Positions 28,098 through 39,192 are shown, counted from the first letter of the stretch. The stretch is 55,038 nt of DNA from Prochlorococcus sp. AG-363-B04 (GCA_003278465.1 QCFC01000013.1:1-55038); one strand, 5' to 3'. Translations and numbers: made by a program. The notes: generated from the sequence alone by a model not told the origin.

Positions 28098-28724
28098 TTA
28101 AGCAAGAATAACATTTTGCACTCTACGTAAAATCCCATTAATCATGCGTCGACCTTGCTCATCGCTATAACGATTCGCAAGCTCAACTGCTTCATTACAG
28201 GCAACTGCTGGTGGAGTCTTCAAAGAAATCATGTCAACCATTGCCAAACGCAAAATATCTCGATCAATTCTAGGTAACCTTCTTAAACGCCATCCTTCCA
28301 TTGCATCATCCAATCGACTATCAATGATACTTCTTTGATCCAAAACTAATTTCACTCTTTTCAAAGTTTCATACCTAATATTTTCTTGATTTGATAATGC
28401 CAACAATCTAGGCATCTCAAGACTTGTTGAAAGTCCATTTAATACCTGCTCTGCTACAACAAGAGACTCTTGTAACTGGTCACGAATGAAACCTATAGAG
28501 GTTTTATCAAAGAGTTCACTCTCATTTTGATTTAATTTTTCCTGAGCGGCCTCTAGATCAATAGAACAACAATCTAATCCTTCTCTCCAATGATCCATCA
28601 AACTGTCTAAAGCCTTATACAAAAGAGATTCTATAGAAATTGACTGCAAGACTTTAGAATCATTGTCTGAAACTTGACCTAATACTAAAAGGGCCAATTC
28701 ACGTGTCAGAGATCTTTCATGCAT
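28098..28724 (-). CDS. nusB: Transcription antitermination factor NusB
   Basis: The 208-residue protein has NusB ends: an N-terminal RSLTRELALLVLGQV and a C-terminal DRDILRLAMVDMISLKTPPAVACNEAVELANRYS followed in the family style by a final GRRMINGILRRV. NusB with NusE binds boxA of rRNA leaders. The length exceeds the usual 140-150 because of an inserted helical stretch, which I believe is normal in cyanobacteria. Two adjacent ATGs (28724, 28727) could start it. Confidence 0.94.
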   Translation of the reverse strand: MHERSLTRELALLVLGQVSDNDSKVLQSISIESLLYKALDSLMDHWREGLDCCSIDLEAAQEKLNQNESELFDKTSIGFIRDQLQESLVVAEQVLNGLSTSLEMPRLLALSNQENIRYETLKRVKLVLDQRSIIDSRLDDAMEGWRLRRLPRIDRDILRLAMVDMISLKTPPAVACNEAVELANRYSDEQGRRMINGILRRVQNVILA

Positions 28725-28754
28725 CATCAACACCAAAACAAGAAGTAATAAAAC

Positions 28755-29501
28755 TCATATCTCTGTCGAAGTAGGCGAAGAAGTTCCACTAGATCGCAAC
28801 TGACTAATTAAACCAGAAAAACTACGATTCACTGGAACTTCCTTTTCATCTGGATTAACAATGCCTGCTGAAATAATTGTGCGAAAAGCATCTTCCACTG
28901 AAATATTCAAATCTCTTACTGAAGACTCAGGAACTAAGGTATACCAACCAGTTGTAGGATTTGGAGCAGTAGGAATAAAAACACTTAAAAGAGGTTGCTC
29001 CAATTCTTCTTGAATCGAAGCTCCAACCAAACCAGTTACAAAACCAACACTAAACAAGCCTTCACGCGGATATTCCACAAGGACAACTCTTCGAAAACGT
29101 TTTGAGTTATCTCTCAAAAAAGTTTCTAGCAATTGCTTAAGTGTTTTATACACAGAGCCAGCAAGGGGAATTCTGGACAATGTGCCTTCTCCAAATTCCA
29201 AAAGCCAACGCCCAACAATGTTCCTAGCCATCAAACCTATTAAAAGAATCCCAAGCAGTGGAACTGTCAAACCAAGAGCAAGATTGATCAAATCTTGCAG
29301 CAAAGGATTCAGGGTAATAAAAGGATTTAGCTGTTTAGGGATCGAAGTAAGAAATGCCAGGACAAATCGACTGACTGTAGTAGCCAACCAGATAGTTGTT
29401 GCTAGGGGAATGACCACTAGCAAACCAGCAATTAAATCATTTTTGAGATCCTGCTGAAGCCGTGCAGCTAGAGGAAGATCGGTTCTTGAATTGGACTGCA
29501 T
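28755..29501 (-). CDS. DUF502 family membrane protein
   Basis: The 248-residue protein has two transmembrane segments, LIAGLLVVIPLATTIWLATTV (about 22-42) and PLLQDLINLALGLTVPLLGIL (about 66-86). A soluble C-terminal part includes VLVEYPREGLFSVGFVTG and FIPTAPNPTTGWYTLVPES. These are the hallmarks of DUF502, a family with no settled function. It is the first gene of a leftward DUF502-nusB-ftsY block; 30 bp separate it from nusB. Confidence 0.93.
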   Translation of the reverse strand: MQSNSRTDLPLAARLQQDLKNDLIAGLLVVIPLATTIWLATTVSRFVLAFLTSIPKQLNPFITLNPLLQDLINLALGLTVPLLGILLIGLMARNIVGRWLLEFGEGTLSRIPLAGSVYKTLKQLLETFLRDNSKRFRRVVLVEYPREGLFSVGFVTGLVGASIQEELEQPLLSVFIPTAPNPTTGWYTLVPESSVRDLNISVEDAFRTIISAGIVNPDEKEVPVNRSFSGLISQLRSSGTSSPTSTEI

Positions 29502-30094
29502 AAAAAGCGTCCTATAACTGCAGCCTACGACATGTAACCAACTTAACCATCCAAATGAAATTTGCCGACTTTTTATAAAACAGATATGAAAGCCAACAAA
29601 TAAAAGACATAAAAAGATAAAGCTGTCAGGGTCAAGCCAAAGTGCCCACCTGAAATAAAATAATTTAATTTATCAATTAACAAAATTCAAATCAACTGAT
29701 TCCTTAATTCATTTCAAATCAATCGTATCTAATAATAAGGTCAAAACAAACACTATATATCAGGTACCCACTTTAAAGAAGATTTAATTTAAGTCCAAAC
29801 ATATTAAAAGATTCATTAATTGAACTAAAGAAAAGTTGTTATTGGTCTAAAACAAAAATAAGTTTAATTAAAGTCATAAAAACCTGTTGTATTAATAGAT
29901 CTATTCAAGATTTCCATTGACTATTAAACCAATATATAGAAAGAAAACAAATTATAATTCAAGGCTAGCCAATCAAATAGAACGAGTCCTAGCCAAGCAA
30001 TAGGTATTCTCAAAACAAATTAGAAAATTCTATTGCCCTTGGATTAATATCAAGTAAATTACGAATAGAATCATCACCTCTATTCTGTTAAACC
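29502..30094. other. 593-bp AT-rich interval between DUF502 and queG
   Basis: This is one of the longest gaps in the window. The strand with best coding content is minus, where a 36-codon hydrophobic ORF (29573-29683) is seen. A weaker 29-codon frame at 29924-30013 has only a TTG start. An imperfect pair of ggctag/ctagcc arms lies around 29963-29994. No tRNA or known RNA motif was recognised. Confidence 0.6.
29573..29683 (-). CDS. Candidate 36-residue membrane peptide, unannotated
   Basis: From TTG 29683 the frame runs 36 codons to TAA 29573-29575. It reads a short basic/polar start, then ISGGHFGLTLTALSFYVFY and a hydrophobic end, so a single membrane helix is predicted. The stretch encoding GGHFGLTLTA is more GC-rich than the surrounding gap, as expected for protein coding under constraint. 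No ATG, no clear ribosome-binding site and no recognised family, so it is only a candidate. It resembles in size the small subunits of photosynthetic complexes but matches none I know. Confidence 0.4.
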   Translation of the reverse strand: MLIDKLNYFISGGHFGLTLTALSFYVFYLLAFISVL

Positions 30095-31036
30095 TTGTTA
30101 ACAGCACAAGAACAATTAAGCATAAATCTTAAAAAAGAAGCCAATAAACAGGGCTTTGATCCTGTTGGTATTGCTCGAATTCCAGGTAGTCACAGAATTC
30201 AACTAAGGAATGCAGCTTTACAAAGATGGTTAGAAGCAGGCAATCAAGCAGACATGAAATGGATGGAAACATCTACACGTCAAGACATCAAGCAATTGCT
30301 TGATGGAGTACAAAGCATCCTTGCCGTAGGCTTGAATTATTACGTAAACATTAAAAGGCCAAATGAATCTTTGAACATTGCTCGATATGGGTGGGGTCGC
30401 GATTATCACCGCATAATCAAACAAAGGCTTAAAAAAGTTGGACAATGGTTAGAAAAACAAAGACCTAAATGTCAATGGAGAATTTGTGTTGACTCAGCAC
30501 CACTCTTAGATAAAGCATGGGCAGAAGAAGCAGGTCTTGGCTGGATTGGAAAAAACAGCAATATTATTAATCAAAAAAAAGGATCATGGATGATGATAGG
30601 ACATCTTTTATGCACAGAACCTTTAACAGCTGATACACCATCTAAACCTCTTTGTGGCAGATGCCAAGAATGCCTACAAGCATGCCCTACAAAAGCAATA
30701 ACTGAGCCATTTGTAATTGATTCAAACCTATGTATTGCGTATCATACTATTGAAAATAAAAACGAAACTATACCAAAAAATATAACATCTTTAATGGGTA
30801 AATGGATCGCAGGATGTGATATCTGTCAAGAAGTTTGTCCATGGAATCACCAAACAATTCCAAGTAGTAAAGATGAAGAAATAATGCCAAAAGAATGGAT
30901 TTTAAAACTAACAAAAGAACAAGTTTTAAGCTGGAATGACAAGACCTGGGATGAAATGCTGCGGGGATCTACACTTAGAAGAATTAAACCTTGGATGTGG
31001 AGAAGAAATGCAACTTCTATTCAAGAAACTCAATGA
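30095..31036 (+). CDS. queG: Epoxyqueuosine reductase QueG
   Basis: QueG performs the last step of queuosine synthesis in tRNA and uses cobalamin and two [4Fe-4S] clusters. The 313-residue protein has the N-terminal LKKEANKQGFDPVGIA, the likely acid Asp133 in CVDSAPLLDKAWAE, GWIGKNSN, and cluster motifs CGRCQECLQACP (Cys187, 190, 193, 197) and CDICQEVCPWN (241, 244, 248) with Cys213. TTG 30095 is the available start. Its cobalamin need fits the presence of cbiD in this genome. The TPR protein follows after 18 bp. Confidence 0.96.
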   Translation: MLTAQEQLSINLKKEANKQGFDPVGIARIPGSHRIQLRNAALQRWLEAGNQADMKWMETSTRQDIKQLLDGVQSILAVGLNYYVNIKRPNESLNIARYGWGRDYHRIIKQRLKKVGQWLEKQRPKCQWRICVDSAPLLDKAWAEEAGLGWIGKNSNIINQKKGSWMMIGHLLCTEPLTADTPSKPLCGRCQECLQACPTKAITEPFVIDSNLCIAYHTIENKNETIPKNITSLMGKWIAGCDICQEVCPWNHQTIPSSKDEEIMPKEWILKLTKEQVLSWNDKTWDEMLRGSTLRRIKPWMWRRNATSIQETQ

Positions 31037-31054
31037 ATTACTAACTCATGCATT

Positions 31055-31945
31055 ATGAAAAAACTTATGAATTTTACAGCAAGAAAATCAATCAAACAAT
31101 TTCTAATCATTCTTGGCTCATTATTTTATATTTCTCCAATACAAGCAGTAGTACCAACAGTATACGAACCAAATCCATTAGAGCTCAGAAAAACAAGTTT
31201 ATCTATAGCAAAATCTGCAGTTCAAATGTTAGAGTTAGGCATAATAAAAGATGCCATTCGTCTTGCTTCATTAGCAGTTAGAATAGACCCTAGTGATGAA
31301 AGGCTATGGACACTACTAGCTGAAGCACAAACACGTGATAATCTTTTAACAGATGCAACCAATTCATTAATAAAAGCAAAATCAATTAAACCAAATAAAG
31401 CCAGTCTATGGTTTGCTGAAGCCACATTAGAATTAAAGAAAAATCAACCTAGTAATGCAATAAAACTAATCAATCATGGACTAAAATTAAATCCTAAAAA
31501 TGCTGATGCATATTTTCATTTGGGTAACGCAAGAATAATGAAAAAGGAATTTGATTTAGCATTAAATGCTTTTAAAGCAGCCATCGATTTAAATCCAAAA
31601 TTCTGGCAAGCAATAAACAACCAAGGAATTGTACTTTTTGAAACTGATCAAATTAAAAATTCAATCAATAGCTTCCGCAAGGCTCTCAAAATAAATAACA
31701 ATGCAGAACCAATGCTTGCACTAGCAGTAGCTATATATACCTTAGAAGGCAACAATAATGAGGTCGTAGAATTAACTAAAACTGCTCTCAAAAAGGACCC
31801 AAATTATTTTTCCTCTGAATATCAAAAAGAACAATTATGGGGTTTTAAACTTAGGAAAGCCAGCAAAATACTCTTAACTAGCCCCAAACTCTACTCTGAC
31901 CTGGAAGAAGCAAAGTCAAATGCCAAGACAAATACTGAACTGTAA
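31055..31945 (+). CDS. Exported TPR-repeat protein
   Basis: This is a 296-residue protein with a signal peptide (MKKLMNFTARK, hydrophobic FLIILGSLFYI, likely cleavage after PIQA near residue 32). At least four tetratricopeptide repeats follow, e.g. AIRLASLAVRIDPSDERLW, GLKLNPKNADAYFHLGNA, AFKAAIDLNPKFWQAINNQ and SFRKALKINNNAEP. TPR arrays bind other proteins; a role in photosystem assembly, as for Ycf37, is possible but unproven. It lies 18 bp behind queG. Confidence 0.88.
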   Translation: MKKLMNFTARKSIKQFLIILGSLFYISPIQAVVPTVYEPNPLELRKTSLSIAKSAVQMLELGIIKDAIRLASLAVRIDPSDERLWTLLAEAQTRDNLLTDATNSLIKAKSIKPNKASLWFAEATLELKKNQPSNAIKLINHGLKLNPKNADAYFHLGNARIMKKEFDLALNAFKAAIDLNPKFWQAINNQGIVLFETDQIKNSINSFRKALKINNNAEPMLALAVAIYTLEGNNNEVVELTKTALKKDPNYFSSEYQKEQLWGFKLRKASKILLTSPKLYSDLEEAKSNAKTNTEL

Positions 31946-32019
31946 AGAAAAGAACTGATAACCAAAGAATAAATATGTAGGCTGAGAACTTTCAGTCTTA
32001 TCTTGCTTCCCTAAATTTG

Positions 32020-34470
32020 ATGGCTGAGGAGCAACTGCAACCAATTTCCCTGCATCTAGAAATGCAGCGCTCCTATCTCGAATACGCAATGAGCGTAATC
32101 GTTGGAAGGGCATTACCTGATGCAAGAGACGGATTAAAGCCTGTGCAAAGAAGAATTTTATTTGCTATGCACGAGCTTGGACTGACACCAGAACGTCCTT
32201 TTCGGAAATGTGCTCGTGTCGTAGGTGACGTTCTTGGTAAATATCACCCTCATGGAGATCAAGCAGTTTATGACGCCTTGGTTCGTCTTGTTCAACCGTT
32301 TTCAAGTCGCTATCCAATCCTTGATGGACACGGAAACTTTGGATCTATAGATGATGATCCTGCTGCAGCTATGAGATATACCGAAACCAGAATGGCATCA
32401 ATAGCTCACACAACATTACTTGATGAAATCAACAATGACACAGTCGATTTTATAAGTAACTTTGATGGATCTCAACAAGAACCAAGCGTCTTACCAGCAC
32501 AACTTCCATTTCTGCTACTTAATGGTTGTTCAGGAATTGCTGTGGGAATGGCTACCAGTATTCCCCCACATAATATTAATGAAATTATTAATGCACTAAT
32601 AGCTCTTATACAAAATCCAGAATTAACAAATGAAAAGTTATTTTCAATAATTCCTGGTCCTGATTTTCCAACAGGTGGTGAAGTACTTCTTGGAACTGGT
32701 ATACGAGAAACTTATATAAAAGGTCGGGGAAGTATCCCAATGAGAGGTATTGCTCATATTGAAGAAATTCAGCCTGGAAAAGGAAAACATAAAAGAACTG
32801 CAATTATTGTTACTGAATTACCATATCAAATAAGCAAAGCTTCTTGGATAGAAAAATTAGCTGATTTGGTAAATGAAAATAAAATAAGTGGAATATCTGA
32901 TATCAGAGATGAAAGTGACAGAGATGGAATGAGAATTGTAATTGAGTTAAGAAGAGATTCAGATCCAAAAAAAATATTGAATATTTTATATAAACGTACT
33001 TCACTACAAAATAATTTTGGTGCGATTTTGTTAGCTCTAGTAAATGGTCAACCTAAACAATTATCTTTACGTGAATTTTTGAACACATTTCTTGAATATA
33101 GAGAAAATACAATCATAAGAAGAACAAAATTTTTACTTACCAAAATAGAAAATAGAATAGAAACTTTAGGTGGTCTAATAAAAGCATTAAACAATCTTAG
33201 ACAAGTGATAGAAATGATTGAAAGAGCCCAGGATTCAGTAGCAGCAAAAGCAAGCCTAATGGTAAATTTGAATATAAATGAAAAACAAGCTGATGCCGTA
33301 CTTTCAATGCCACTTAGAAAATTAACAAGTTTGGAGCAAAATAGTCTAAGAGAAGAAGCTAAAAATCTGGATATTGAAAAAAATGATTTAAAAAGATTAT
33401 TAGAAAATCGAAAAGAACTAATGAATATACTCATTAAAGAATTAAAGATAATAAAAAAGAACTTTGGAGACAAAAGGAAAACAAGATTAATTGAAGGTGG
33501 TGATGAATTACTTGCCGAAAAGGCTGCTAGCCAAAGACCGAATGCTGAAGTTCAACGTAAAAATGCTTTTGATGCTCTTCCAAGCGAAGGTAAATTAATA
33601 ATTCAACAAGACTATCAAGTTAAAATTATCAGCCCTCAAACCCTAAAAAGACTACATTTAGATAAAAAATGTGAAATAGATAATTTATCTATAATCTCTG
33701 CAAGATTACTAATTCCGATAGACAGTAGCCCACGAATTTTAGCAGTCACATCTACTGGTCGTATTGCACTTGTGAAATGGGAATTTGCTGGACAACAGCC
33801 AGGTAAATTAGAACGTTTCCTACCTGGTGGATTAGAAGGAGAAGCCATTAGAGCAATATTTCCCTTACCAAAAAATAGAAATTTAAGCCTAGGTTTATTA
33901 AGCAGTGACGGACGGTTAAAAAGATTAGCAGTTGAAGAAATATTAGATTTATCAGGACGTGCATCTACTATTCTAAAATTAAAAGAAGGAGTTCATCTAA
34001 TATCTGCTGTAATGTGTGATGTAGAGATGAATATTATTTTAGTCAGTAGCATTGGTCGAATTTTAAAAATGCCTGTAAATGATGAGGTGCTTCCTTTAAT
34101 GGGGAAACTCGCACAAGGACCAATATGTATGAAATTACTACCTGGTGAAACAATAATAGGGTCAATAGCAAGTCCTAATAACGAGAAAGAATCGCTTTTA
34201 ATAGTTACACGAAAAGGTAAATTTTACAAAATAGATATTGATTCATTAAGATCATGCAAGAAAGGGAATCTAGGAGAGATGAAAAATCTAGATTTAGATA
34301 AAGATAAAATAATTGATATCTGTAATGGAAATTCGTTAATAGGTATCAGTACTAACATAGGAAGAAATGGAAGAATAGATTCAAAAGAAATATATGAATA
34401 TTTAAATATACAATTAAAAGAAGACGAAGAAATAGTTGAAATTGTGACTCTAATTAATGAGAATCAATAA
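32020..34470 (+). CDS. gyrA: Type IIA DNA topoisomerase subunit A (GyrA/ParC)
   Basis: The 816-residue protein (ATG 32020) has the breakage-reunion domain with [31 protein letters not shown] and the DNA-linking Tyr121 (in AAMRYTE; residue numbers count from TTG 32017). Its C-terminal half forms a beta-pinwheel with [18 protein letters not shown] and SSIGRILKM blades. A canonical GyrA box (QRRGGKG) is not seen, so it may act as ParC-like or second A subunit rather than true gyrase; I cannot decide. It ends 7 bp from the convergent purF stop. Confidence 0.9.
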   Translation: MAEEQLQPISLHLEMQRSYLEYAMSVIVGRALPDARDGLKPVQRRILFAMHELGLTPERPFRKCARVVGDVLGKYHPHGDQAVYDALVRLVQPFSSRYPILDGHGNFGSIDDDPAAAMRYTETRMASIAHTTLLDEINNDTVDFISNFDGSQQEPSVLPAQLPFLLLNGCSGIAVGMATSIPPHNINEIINALIALIQNPELTNEKLFSIIPGPDFPTGGEVLLGTGIRETYIKGRGSIPMRGIAHIEEIQPGKGKHKRTAIIVTELPYQISKASWIEKLADLVNENKISGISDIRDESDRDGMRIVIELRRDSDPKKILNILYKRTSLQNNFGAILLALVNGQPKQLSLREFLNTFLEYRENTIIRRTKFLLTKIENRIETLGGLIKALNNLRQVIEMIERAQDSVAAKASLMVNLNINEKQADAVLSMPLRKLTSLEQNSLREEAKNLDIEKNDLKRLLENRKELMNILIKELKIIKKNFGDKRKTRLIEGGDELLAEKAASQRPNAEVQRKNAFDALPSEGKLIIQQDYQVKIISPQTLKRLHLDKKCEIDNLSIISARLLIPIDSSPRILAVTSTGRIALVKWEFAGQQPGKLERFLPGGLEGEAIRAIFPLPKNRNLSLGLLSSDGRLKRLAVEEILDLSGRASTILKLKEGVHLISAVMCDVEMNIILVSSIGRILKMPVNDEVLPLMGKLAQGPICMKLLPGETIIGSIASPNNEKESLLIVTRKGKFYKIDIDSLRSCKKGNLGEMKNLDLDKDKIIDICNGNSLIGISTNIGRNGRIDSKEIYEYLNIQLKEDEEIVEIVTLINENQ

Positions 34471-34477
34471 ATTTTAG

Positions 34478-35935
34478 TCATGATAAATATGTATTTTCAA
34501 CCCATTGTAAATATTCAGGAGTGACTTTTCCTGTAATATATTCACCTGTAAAACATGACAAATCTAATTCTTTAATAGAAGAGCCTTCAAGAATTGAATC
34601 CTTTAAATCAGAAACTTCTTGATAAACCAAATAATCTGCTTTTAATTCATGAGAAATTTGAGACAAATTCTTATTATATGCTATTAATTCATAACGAGAT
34701 GGCATATTAATCCCATAAACATGAGGAAACCTCACTGGTGGAGCAGCTGAAGTAAAAATAACTTTATTAGCACCTGCATCTTTAGCCATTTGTACTATTT
34801 CCTTAGAAGTAGTACCTCGAACTATTGAATCATCTACAATTAAAACATTCTTTCCTTGAAATTCGGAACTCATTGCATTTAATTTCTGACGAACAGACTT
34901 TTTTCTTTCTAATTGTCCTGGCATAATAAATGTTCTTCCTATATATCTATTTTTAAAAAATCCTTCTCTATACTCAATTCCTAATTGTCTCGCTACCTGC
35001 ATAGCAGCTGGTCGAGAAGAATCGGGTATGGGCATTACAACATCTATATCACCAGTTGAAACTGAATTAGATATTTTTTTTGCTAAAGAGTCACCCATCC
35101 TTAATCTAGCTTCGTATACTGATATTCCATTCATGATCGAATCTGGGCGTGCTAAATATACATATTCAAAAGAACATGGTACCAATTGTGGATAATCAAC
35201 ACATTGCTTTGAATAAAATTTCCCATCAGTAGATATAAAAATTGCTTCGCCTGGTTCAACATCTCTCACTACTTGATAATCTCCATTCTCTAAAACTAAC
35301 GATTCACTAGCAATTATCCATTCTTCCTTTAAATTCTTTGAATATCTTTTTCCTATAACTAACGGTCTAATACCATAAGGATCTCTAAAAGCTAATAATC
35401 CATACCCAGCTATCAATGCTATAGAAGCATAAGAGCCCTCTACTCGTTTATGAACATTTGTAATCGCATCAAAAACAATATCGGGAGAAAATTGAGATTT
35501 TTTTATTTCTATTTGCAATTCAGTTGCTAAAACATTGAGTAACATCTCTGTATCACTACTAGAATTAGTATGTCTGCGATCAACATTAAATAAATCTTTC
35601 TCTAAAGCTCTTGTGTTAGTCAAATTACCATTGTGAATAAGGATAATTCCATAAGGAGCATTTACATAAAATGGTTGAACTTCCTCTTCTCTACTAGCTG
35701 CACCCTTCGTTGCATATCTGACATGACCCAAACCAATCGTACCTTTTAATGTTCTCATATCTCTCGTTCTATAAGCTTCTCTAACTTGACCAGTAGACTT
35801 GTGTAAATGAAACAAATTGCCATCCATGGTGGCAATACCTGTTGAGTCTTGTCCCCGATGTTGCAAAAGTAGCAAGCTGTCGTAAATCTGCTGATTTACG
35901 ACATCACTAGAAACAACACCAACGATTCCACACAT
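34478..35935 (-). CDS. purF: Amidophosphoribosyltransferase
   Basis: PurF starts purine synthesis by making 5-phosphoribosylamine from PRPP and glutamine. The 485-residue protein begins MCGIVGVVS with the nucleophile Cys2, then LQHRGQDSTGI and GLGHVRYAT, and has the PRPP motif VLIVDDSIVRGTTS in the C-terminal half. It lies 60 bp downstream of purL on the same strand, so the two probably form a purine operon near the origin. Confidence 0.98.
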   Translation of the reverse strand: MCGIVGVVSSDVVNQQIYDSLLLLQHRGQDSTGIATMDGNLFHLHKSTGQVREAYRTRDMRTLKGTIGLGHVRYATKGAASREEEVQPFYVNAPYGIILIHNGNLTNTRALEKDLFNVDRRHTNSSSDTEMLLNVLATELQIEIKKSQFSPDIVFDAITNVHKRVEGSYASIALIAGYGLLAFRDPYGIRPLVIGKRYSKNLKEEWIIASESLVLENGDYQVVRDVEPGEAIFISTDGKFYSKQCVDYPQLVPCSFEYVYLARPDSIMNGISVYEARLRMGDSLAKKISNSVSTGDIDVVMPIPDSSRPAAMQVARQLGIEYREGFFKNRYIGRTFIMPGQLERKKSVRQKLNAMSSEFQGKNVLIVDDSIVRGTTSKEIVQMAKDAGANKVIFTSAAPPVRFPHVYGINMPSRYELIAYNKNLSQISHELKADYLVYQEVSDLKDSILEGSSIKELDLSCFTGEYITGKVTPEYLQWVENTYLS

Positions 35936-35995
35936 TAGAAGCTTTTAGTGAATGAATAAGTCATATAATCTAATTTAGCAAAATAAGTAATTGAA

Positions 35996-38377
35996 TTACC
36001 TATAGCTTAACCCCATTCTCCTTGGAATAGCATTTTCAAAAGACTCTGACAAATCCTCTTTACTAAGATTTATCAGGCATTCGTGCCCTTGATAGATTAG
36101 CAATTCTGGACTCTCGATAACATTACCAAGATATTGAGGACTCCAATTGTGAAAAGCTTTGCTACTATTTTGTTTTATAAATTGGTACCATATATCGCGA
36201 TTTTTTGAAGAAATTGTTACTATAATTCTACCTCCTCCTTCGCCAAATAATAAACGATCTAAGCGAATACTTGAATCTTCTAGATGAATTTCTGCTCCAT
36301 ACGTTGATGATATACAGCATTCCGCCAAAGCAACAGCTAATCCTCCATCACTTATATCATGTGCAGATCTAATTAAAGATTTAAAAATTCCTTTTCTAAG
36401 AAATGATTGTATATATTTTTCAAATTCTAAATCTATTTCAGGAGGACGACCAGTTATCAAGCCAAAAACATTTTCTAAATAACTACTTCCTGATAAGGTT
36501 ATCCTGGTATCTATATTAGATGTTGTTTCTAATGAAACTCCTAACATCCATATCTCATCATTAGGGTCTGTCCAACCTTGACCTACTACTTTAGATAAAT
36601 CATTTACTAAACCAACCATTCCTATTACAGGTGTCGGGTGAATTGGCTGAATTTTATTGTCTTCTAATTTCGTTTCATTATAAAGAGAAACATTACCACC
36701 GGTAATAGGCGTTTCCATGACTAAACAGGCTCTAGATAATCCCTTACAAGCCATAGCTAATTGCCAATATCCAAAGGATGTTTCTGGAGAAGAAAAATTT
36801 AAATTATTAGTAACAGCTAAAGGTTTTGCTCCAACACAGCTTAAATTTCTAGCTGCTTCAACTACAGCAGCCATAGAACCTCGAATAGGATCTAAAGCAA
36901 CCCACCTATTAGGACAATCAACAACAGACGCGACTCCTCTATTATAATTTATATCTAAATCTATCTTTTCTTGAGGTCGCAATCTTGTTATTGCTGCATC
37001 TGCGAAACCTGGTGCAATAACTGTATTTGCTTGTACTTGATAATCATACTGTCTATAGATCCATTTTTTAGATGCAATTGTTGGGTCATCAAGTAGTTTC
37101 AATAAAATTAAATTTAATGATAAATGCTGATTATTATTTAAACTAATTCCATCAAAATTAATTGTAGGCAATTTATCTTCAGTCCACTTCCAGTGATCTT
37201 TAATAATTTTTGGCTCCTCATCTAATAAAATATGTTTATTAATAGGTGTATCCTCAGCTAAAGCATTAGCTGGAATATCAGCTGCAATAGATCCATTAAT
37301 TAACACTCTTACGACATTTTGTTCTAAGACTTTGCCTACAACAGCTGCCTGTAAACCCCAACGTTTAAATTTGAACATTAAGTCATTTTCTTTACCTGGT
37401 TTAACAACAAATAACATACGTTCTTGAGATTCTGATAATAAAAATTCATAAGCACTCATTCCAGATTCTCGAGCAGGAACCTTATCTAAATCAATTTCTA
37501 TACCTAATCCACCCTTGGCTGCCATTTCAGAACAACTACATGTAATTCCCGCAGCTCCCATATCCTGAGCAGCAATCACATCTCCACTTTTAAAAGCTTC
37601 TAAGCAAGCTTCAATTAATCCTTTTTCTAAAAAAGGATCTCCAACTTGAACAGCAGGCCTATCATCTAAGGATTCCTTTGTTAATTCAGAACTCGCAAAA
37701 CTTGCTCCTCCCATACCATCCCTTCCAGTTGTACTTCCTACATAAATAACTGAATATCCAATACCTTTAGCTCCTGAACAAACTATATCTTGAGTTTCTA
37801 AAAGTCCTAAAGCCATAGCATTGACTAGTGGATTTCCTGAATAACTATGATCAAACGCAATCTCACCTCCGATAGTTGGTACACCTACACAATTTCCATA
37901 ATGAGCAATTCCAGATACAACACCTTCCAATAGAGAGACATTTTTTTCATCTTCTAAAGGACCAAAACGTAATGCATTTAATATGGCAATTGGTCTTGCA
38001 CCCATTGTAAAAATGTCTCTTAAAATACCACCTACACCTGTTGCTGCACCCTGAAAAGGTTCTATAGCTGAAGGATGATTGTGACTTTCAATTTTGAAAA
38101 CTAAACTTTGTCCTAATCCGAGATCTACAACACCAGCATTTTCACCAGGTCCTACAAGTATGTGTTCGCCCTTGGTGGGAAAACCTTGCAAAAGAGGACG
38201 TGAATTTCTATAGCAACAATGCTCAGACCACATGACACCAAACATACCTAATTCGGTTCTATTAGGTGGTCTTTTAAGCCGTCTACAGATTTCGTTAAAA
38301 TCTTCGGTTGTTAATCCTTCTTTGGTAAGTGCTTCCGAAACATCATAATCGAGAGAAGTGTTGTTTGATATTTCCAC
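35996..38377 (-). CDS. purL: Phosphoribosylformylglycinamidine synthase subunit PurL
   Basis: This is the 793-residue small-type PurL, which works with PurS and PurQ (not in the window) in the fourth purine step. Motifs include the active-site His in [42 protein letters not shown] and [13 protein letters not shown], with a second PurM-like half carrying GGNVSLYNE and [18 protein letters not shown] 38377 is the start. It is first in a leftward pair with purF and is preceded by the PRC-barrel gene. Confidence 0.97.
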   Translation of the reverse strand: MEISNNTSLDYDVSEALTKEGLTTEDFNEICRRLKRPPNRTELGMFGVMWSEHCCYRNSRPLLQGFPTKGEHILVGPGENAGVVDLGLGQSLVFKIESHNHPSAIEPFQGAATGVGGILRDIFTMGARPIAILNALRFGPLEDEKNVSLLEGVVSGIAHYGNCVGVPTIGGEIAFDHSYSGNPLVNAMALGLLETQDIVCSGAKGIGYSVIYVGSTTGRDGMGGASFASSELTKESLDDRPAVQVGDPFLEKGLIEACLEAFKSGDVIAAQDMGAAGITCSCSEMAAKGGLGIEIDLDKVPARESGMSAYEFLLSESQERMLFVVKPGKENDLMFKFKRWGLQAAVVGKVLEQNVVRVLINGSIAADIPANALAEDTPINKHILLDEEPKIIKDHWKWTEDKLPTINFDGISLNNNQHLSLNLILLKLLDDPTIASKKWIYRQYDYQVQANTVIAPGFADAAITRLRPQEKIDLDINYNRGVASVVDCPNRWVALDPIRGSMAAVVEAARNLSCVGAKPLAVTNNLNFSSPETSFGYWQLAMACKGLSRACLVMETPITGGNVSLYNETKLEDNKIQPIHPTPVIGMVGLVNDLSKVVGQGWTDPNDEIWMLGVSLETTSNIDTRITLSGSSYLENVFGLITGRPPEIDLEFEKYIQSFLRKGIFKSLIRSAHDISDGGLAVALAECCISSTYGAEIHLEDSSIRLDRLLFGEGGGRIIVTISSKNRDIWYQFIKQNSSKAFHNWSPQYLGNVIESPELLIYQGHECLINLSKEDLSESFENAIPRRMGLSYR

Positions 38378-38413
38378 AAAATTAATCTCAGAGGAGAATT
38401 AAGTATTAGCATA

Positions 38414-39190
38414 TCAAATCCATGGGTCTTCATCATTTTCATAATCATCATATTTGTTATCAGTTCTTTGACGGTTACTTCGTGAAGACGTTTCTACATC
38501 AAGATCATTAGGGTCGTCCCAGTTTTCTAAAGGATCTGCAAAAGAATAATCTTGCCTATTGGTAATATTATTATCTTCTTGCCAAGGGGGATACTCCAAC
38601 CATCCTTCTAAACGTTCAGAAGCATGGTCACTAAGTTTGTCTAAATGATCCTTTATAGATTTGGATTTTTTTAAAAGATCTTGCCTTATACTTGAACGAG
38701 CTAAAGGTAACTCGTCAAGAGATTTTATAGAAGTAAAAATAAGGCCAGGTTGTTGATCATCAATTCTCTCTAATGCAAGTCTCCAGCGACTTCCACCTGG
38801 TAAACGAGGATCACTTCTAGCAACTAAATAATTTATTATTTTTCCCGTTGAAGGATTAAATACAAAATCGGCAATAACTCCTAGTTTAACTCCTGAATTA
38901 TTTAAAAGGTCAGAATACATTAATGTGGGTAATCTCTCTAATGTAATTTGATCTGTATTACAACCATTACCCTTTACATATATTTGAGTTTCAGTTATAG
39001 CTCTTAATTGCTTTAAACTCCAGACACTACGTGATACTTTTAATAAAGAAGGCTTTGTTGCCCATCCCAATATTCGATGTACAGGGGGATGCATCCATAC
39101 AATGGATCCTGAACCATGATCAATTCCTTGATCACATCTTACTCGGCTGGCCAAAAGGTTACTTAACAAATACTGATCTGGTAAATTCAC
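38414..39190 (-). CDS. PRC-barrel domain protein
   Basis: The product is 258 residues. An N-terminal part with ILGWATKPSLLKVSR and a PRC-like fold around KLGVIADFVFNPSTGKIINYLVARSD (strand-turn-strand in about residues 100-130) are followed by a charged helical region. The C-terminal tail is rich in Asp/Asn/Arg. PRC barrels are small beta folds found in RNA-processing and photosynthetic proteins; the role here is unknown. GTG 39190 lies two bases after the dnaN stop, so it is co-expressed with dnaN. Confidence 0.82.
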   Translation of the reverse strand: MNLPDQYLLSNLLASRVRCDQGIDHGSGSIVWMHPPVHRILGWATKPSLLKVSRSVWSLKQLRAITETQIYVKGNGCNTDQITLERLPTLMYSDLLNNSGVKLGVIADFVFNPSTGKIINYLVARSDPRLPGGSRWRLALERIDDQQPGLIFTSIKSLDELPLARSSIRQDLLKKSKSIKDHLDKLSDHASERLEGWLEYPPWQEDNNITNRQDYSFADPLENWDDPNDLDVETSSRSNRQRTDNKYDDYENDEDPWI

Positions 39191-39192
39191 AT

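Noticed and set aside
29924-30013. 29-codon hydrophobic minus-strand ORF upstream of queG
   Set aside because: Only a TTG start, very short, and AT-rich Leu/Phe/Tyr content that chance frames easily give.
29502-30094. Known structured RNA (6S RNA, Yfr family, riboswitch) in the gap
   Set aside because: No conserved core motif of these families was found by eye; a covariance-model search would be needed.
33048-33473. Minus-strand ORF of 141 codons inside the topoisomerase gene
   Set aside because: It is a Phe/Ser-rich antisense shadow of the conserved topoisomerase coiled-coil region.
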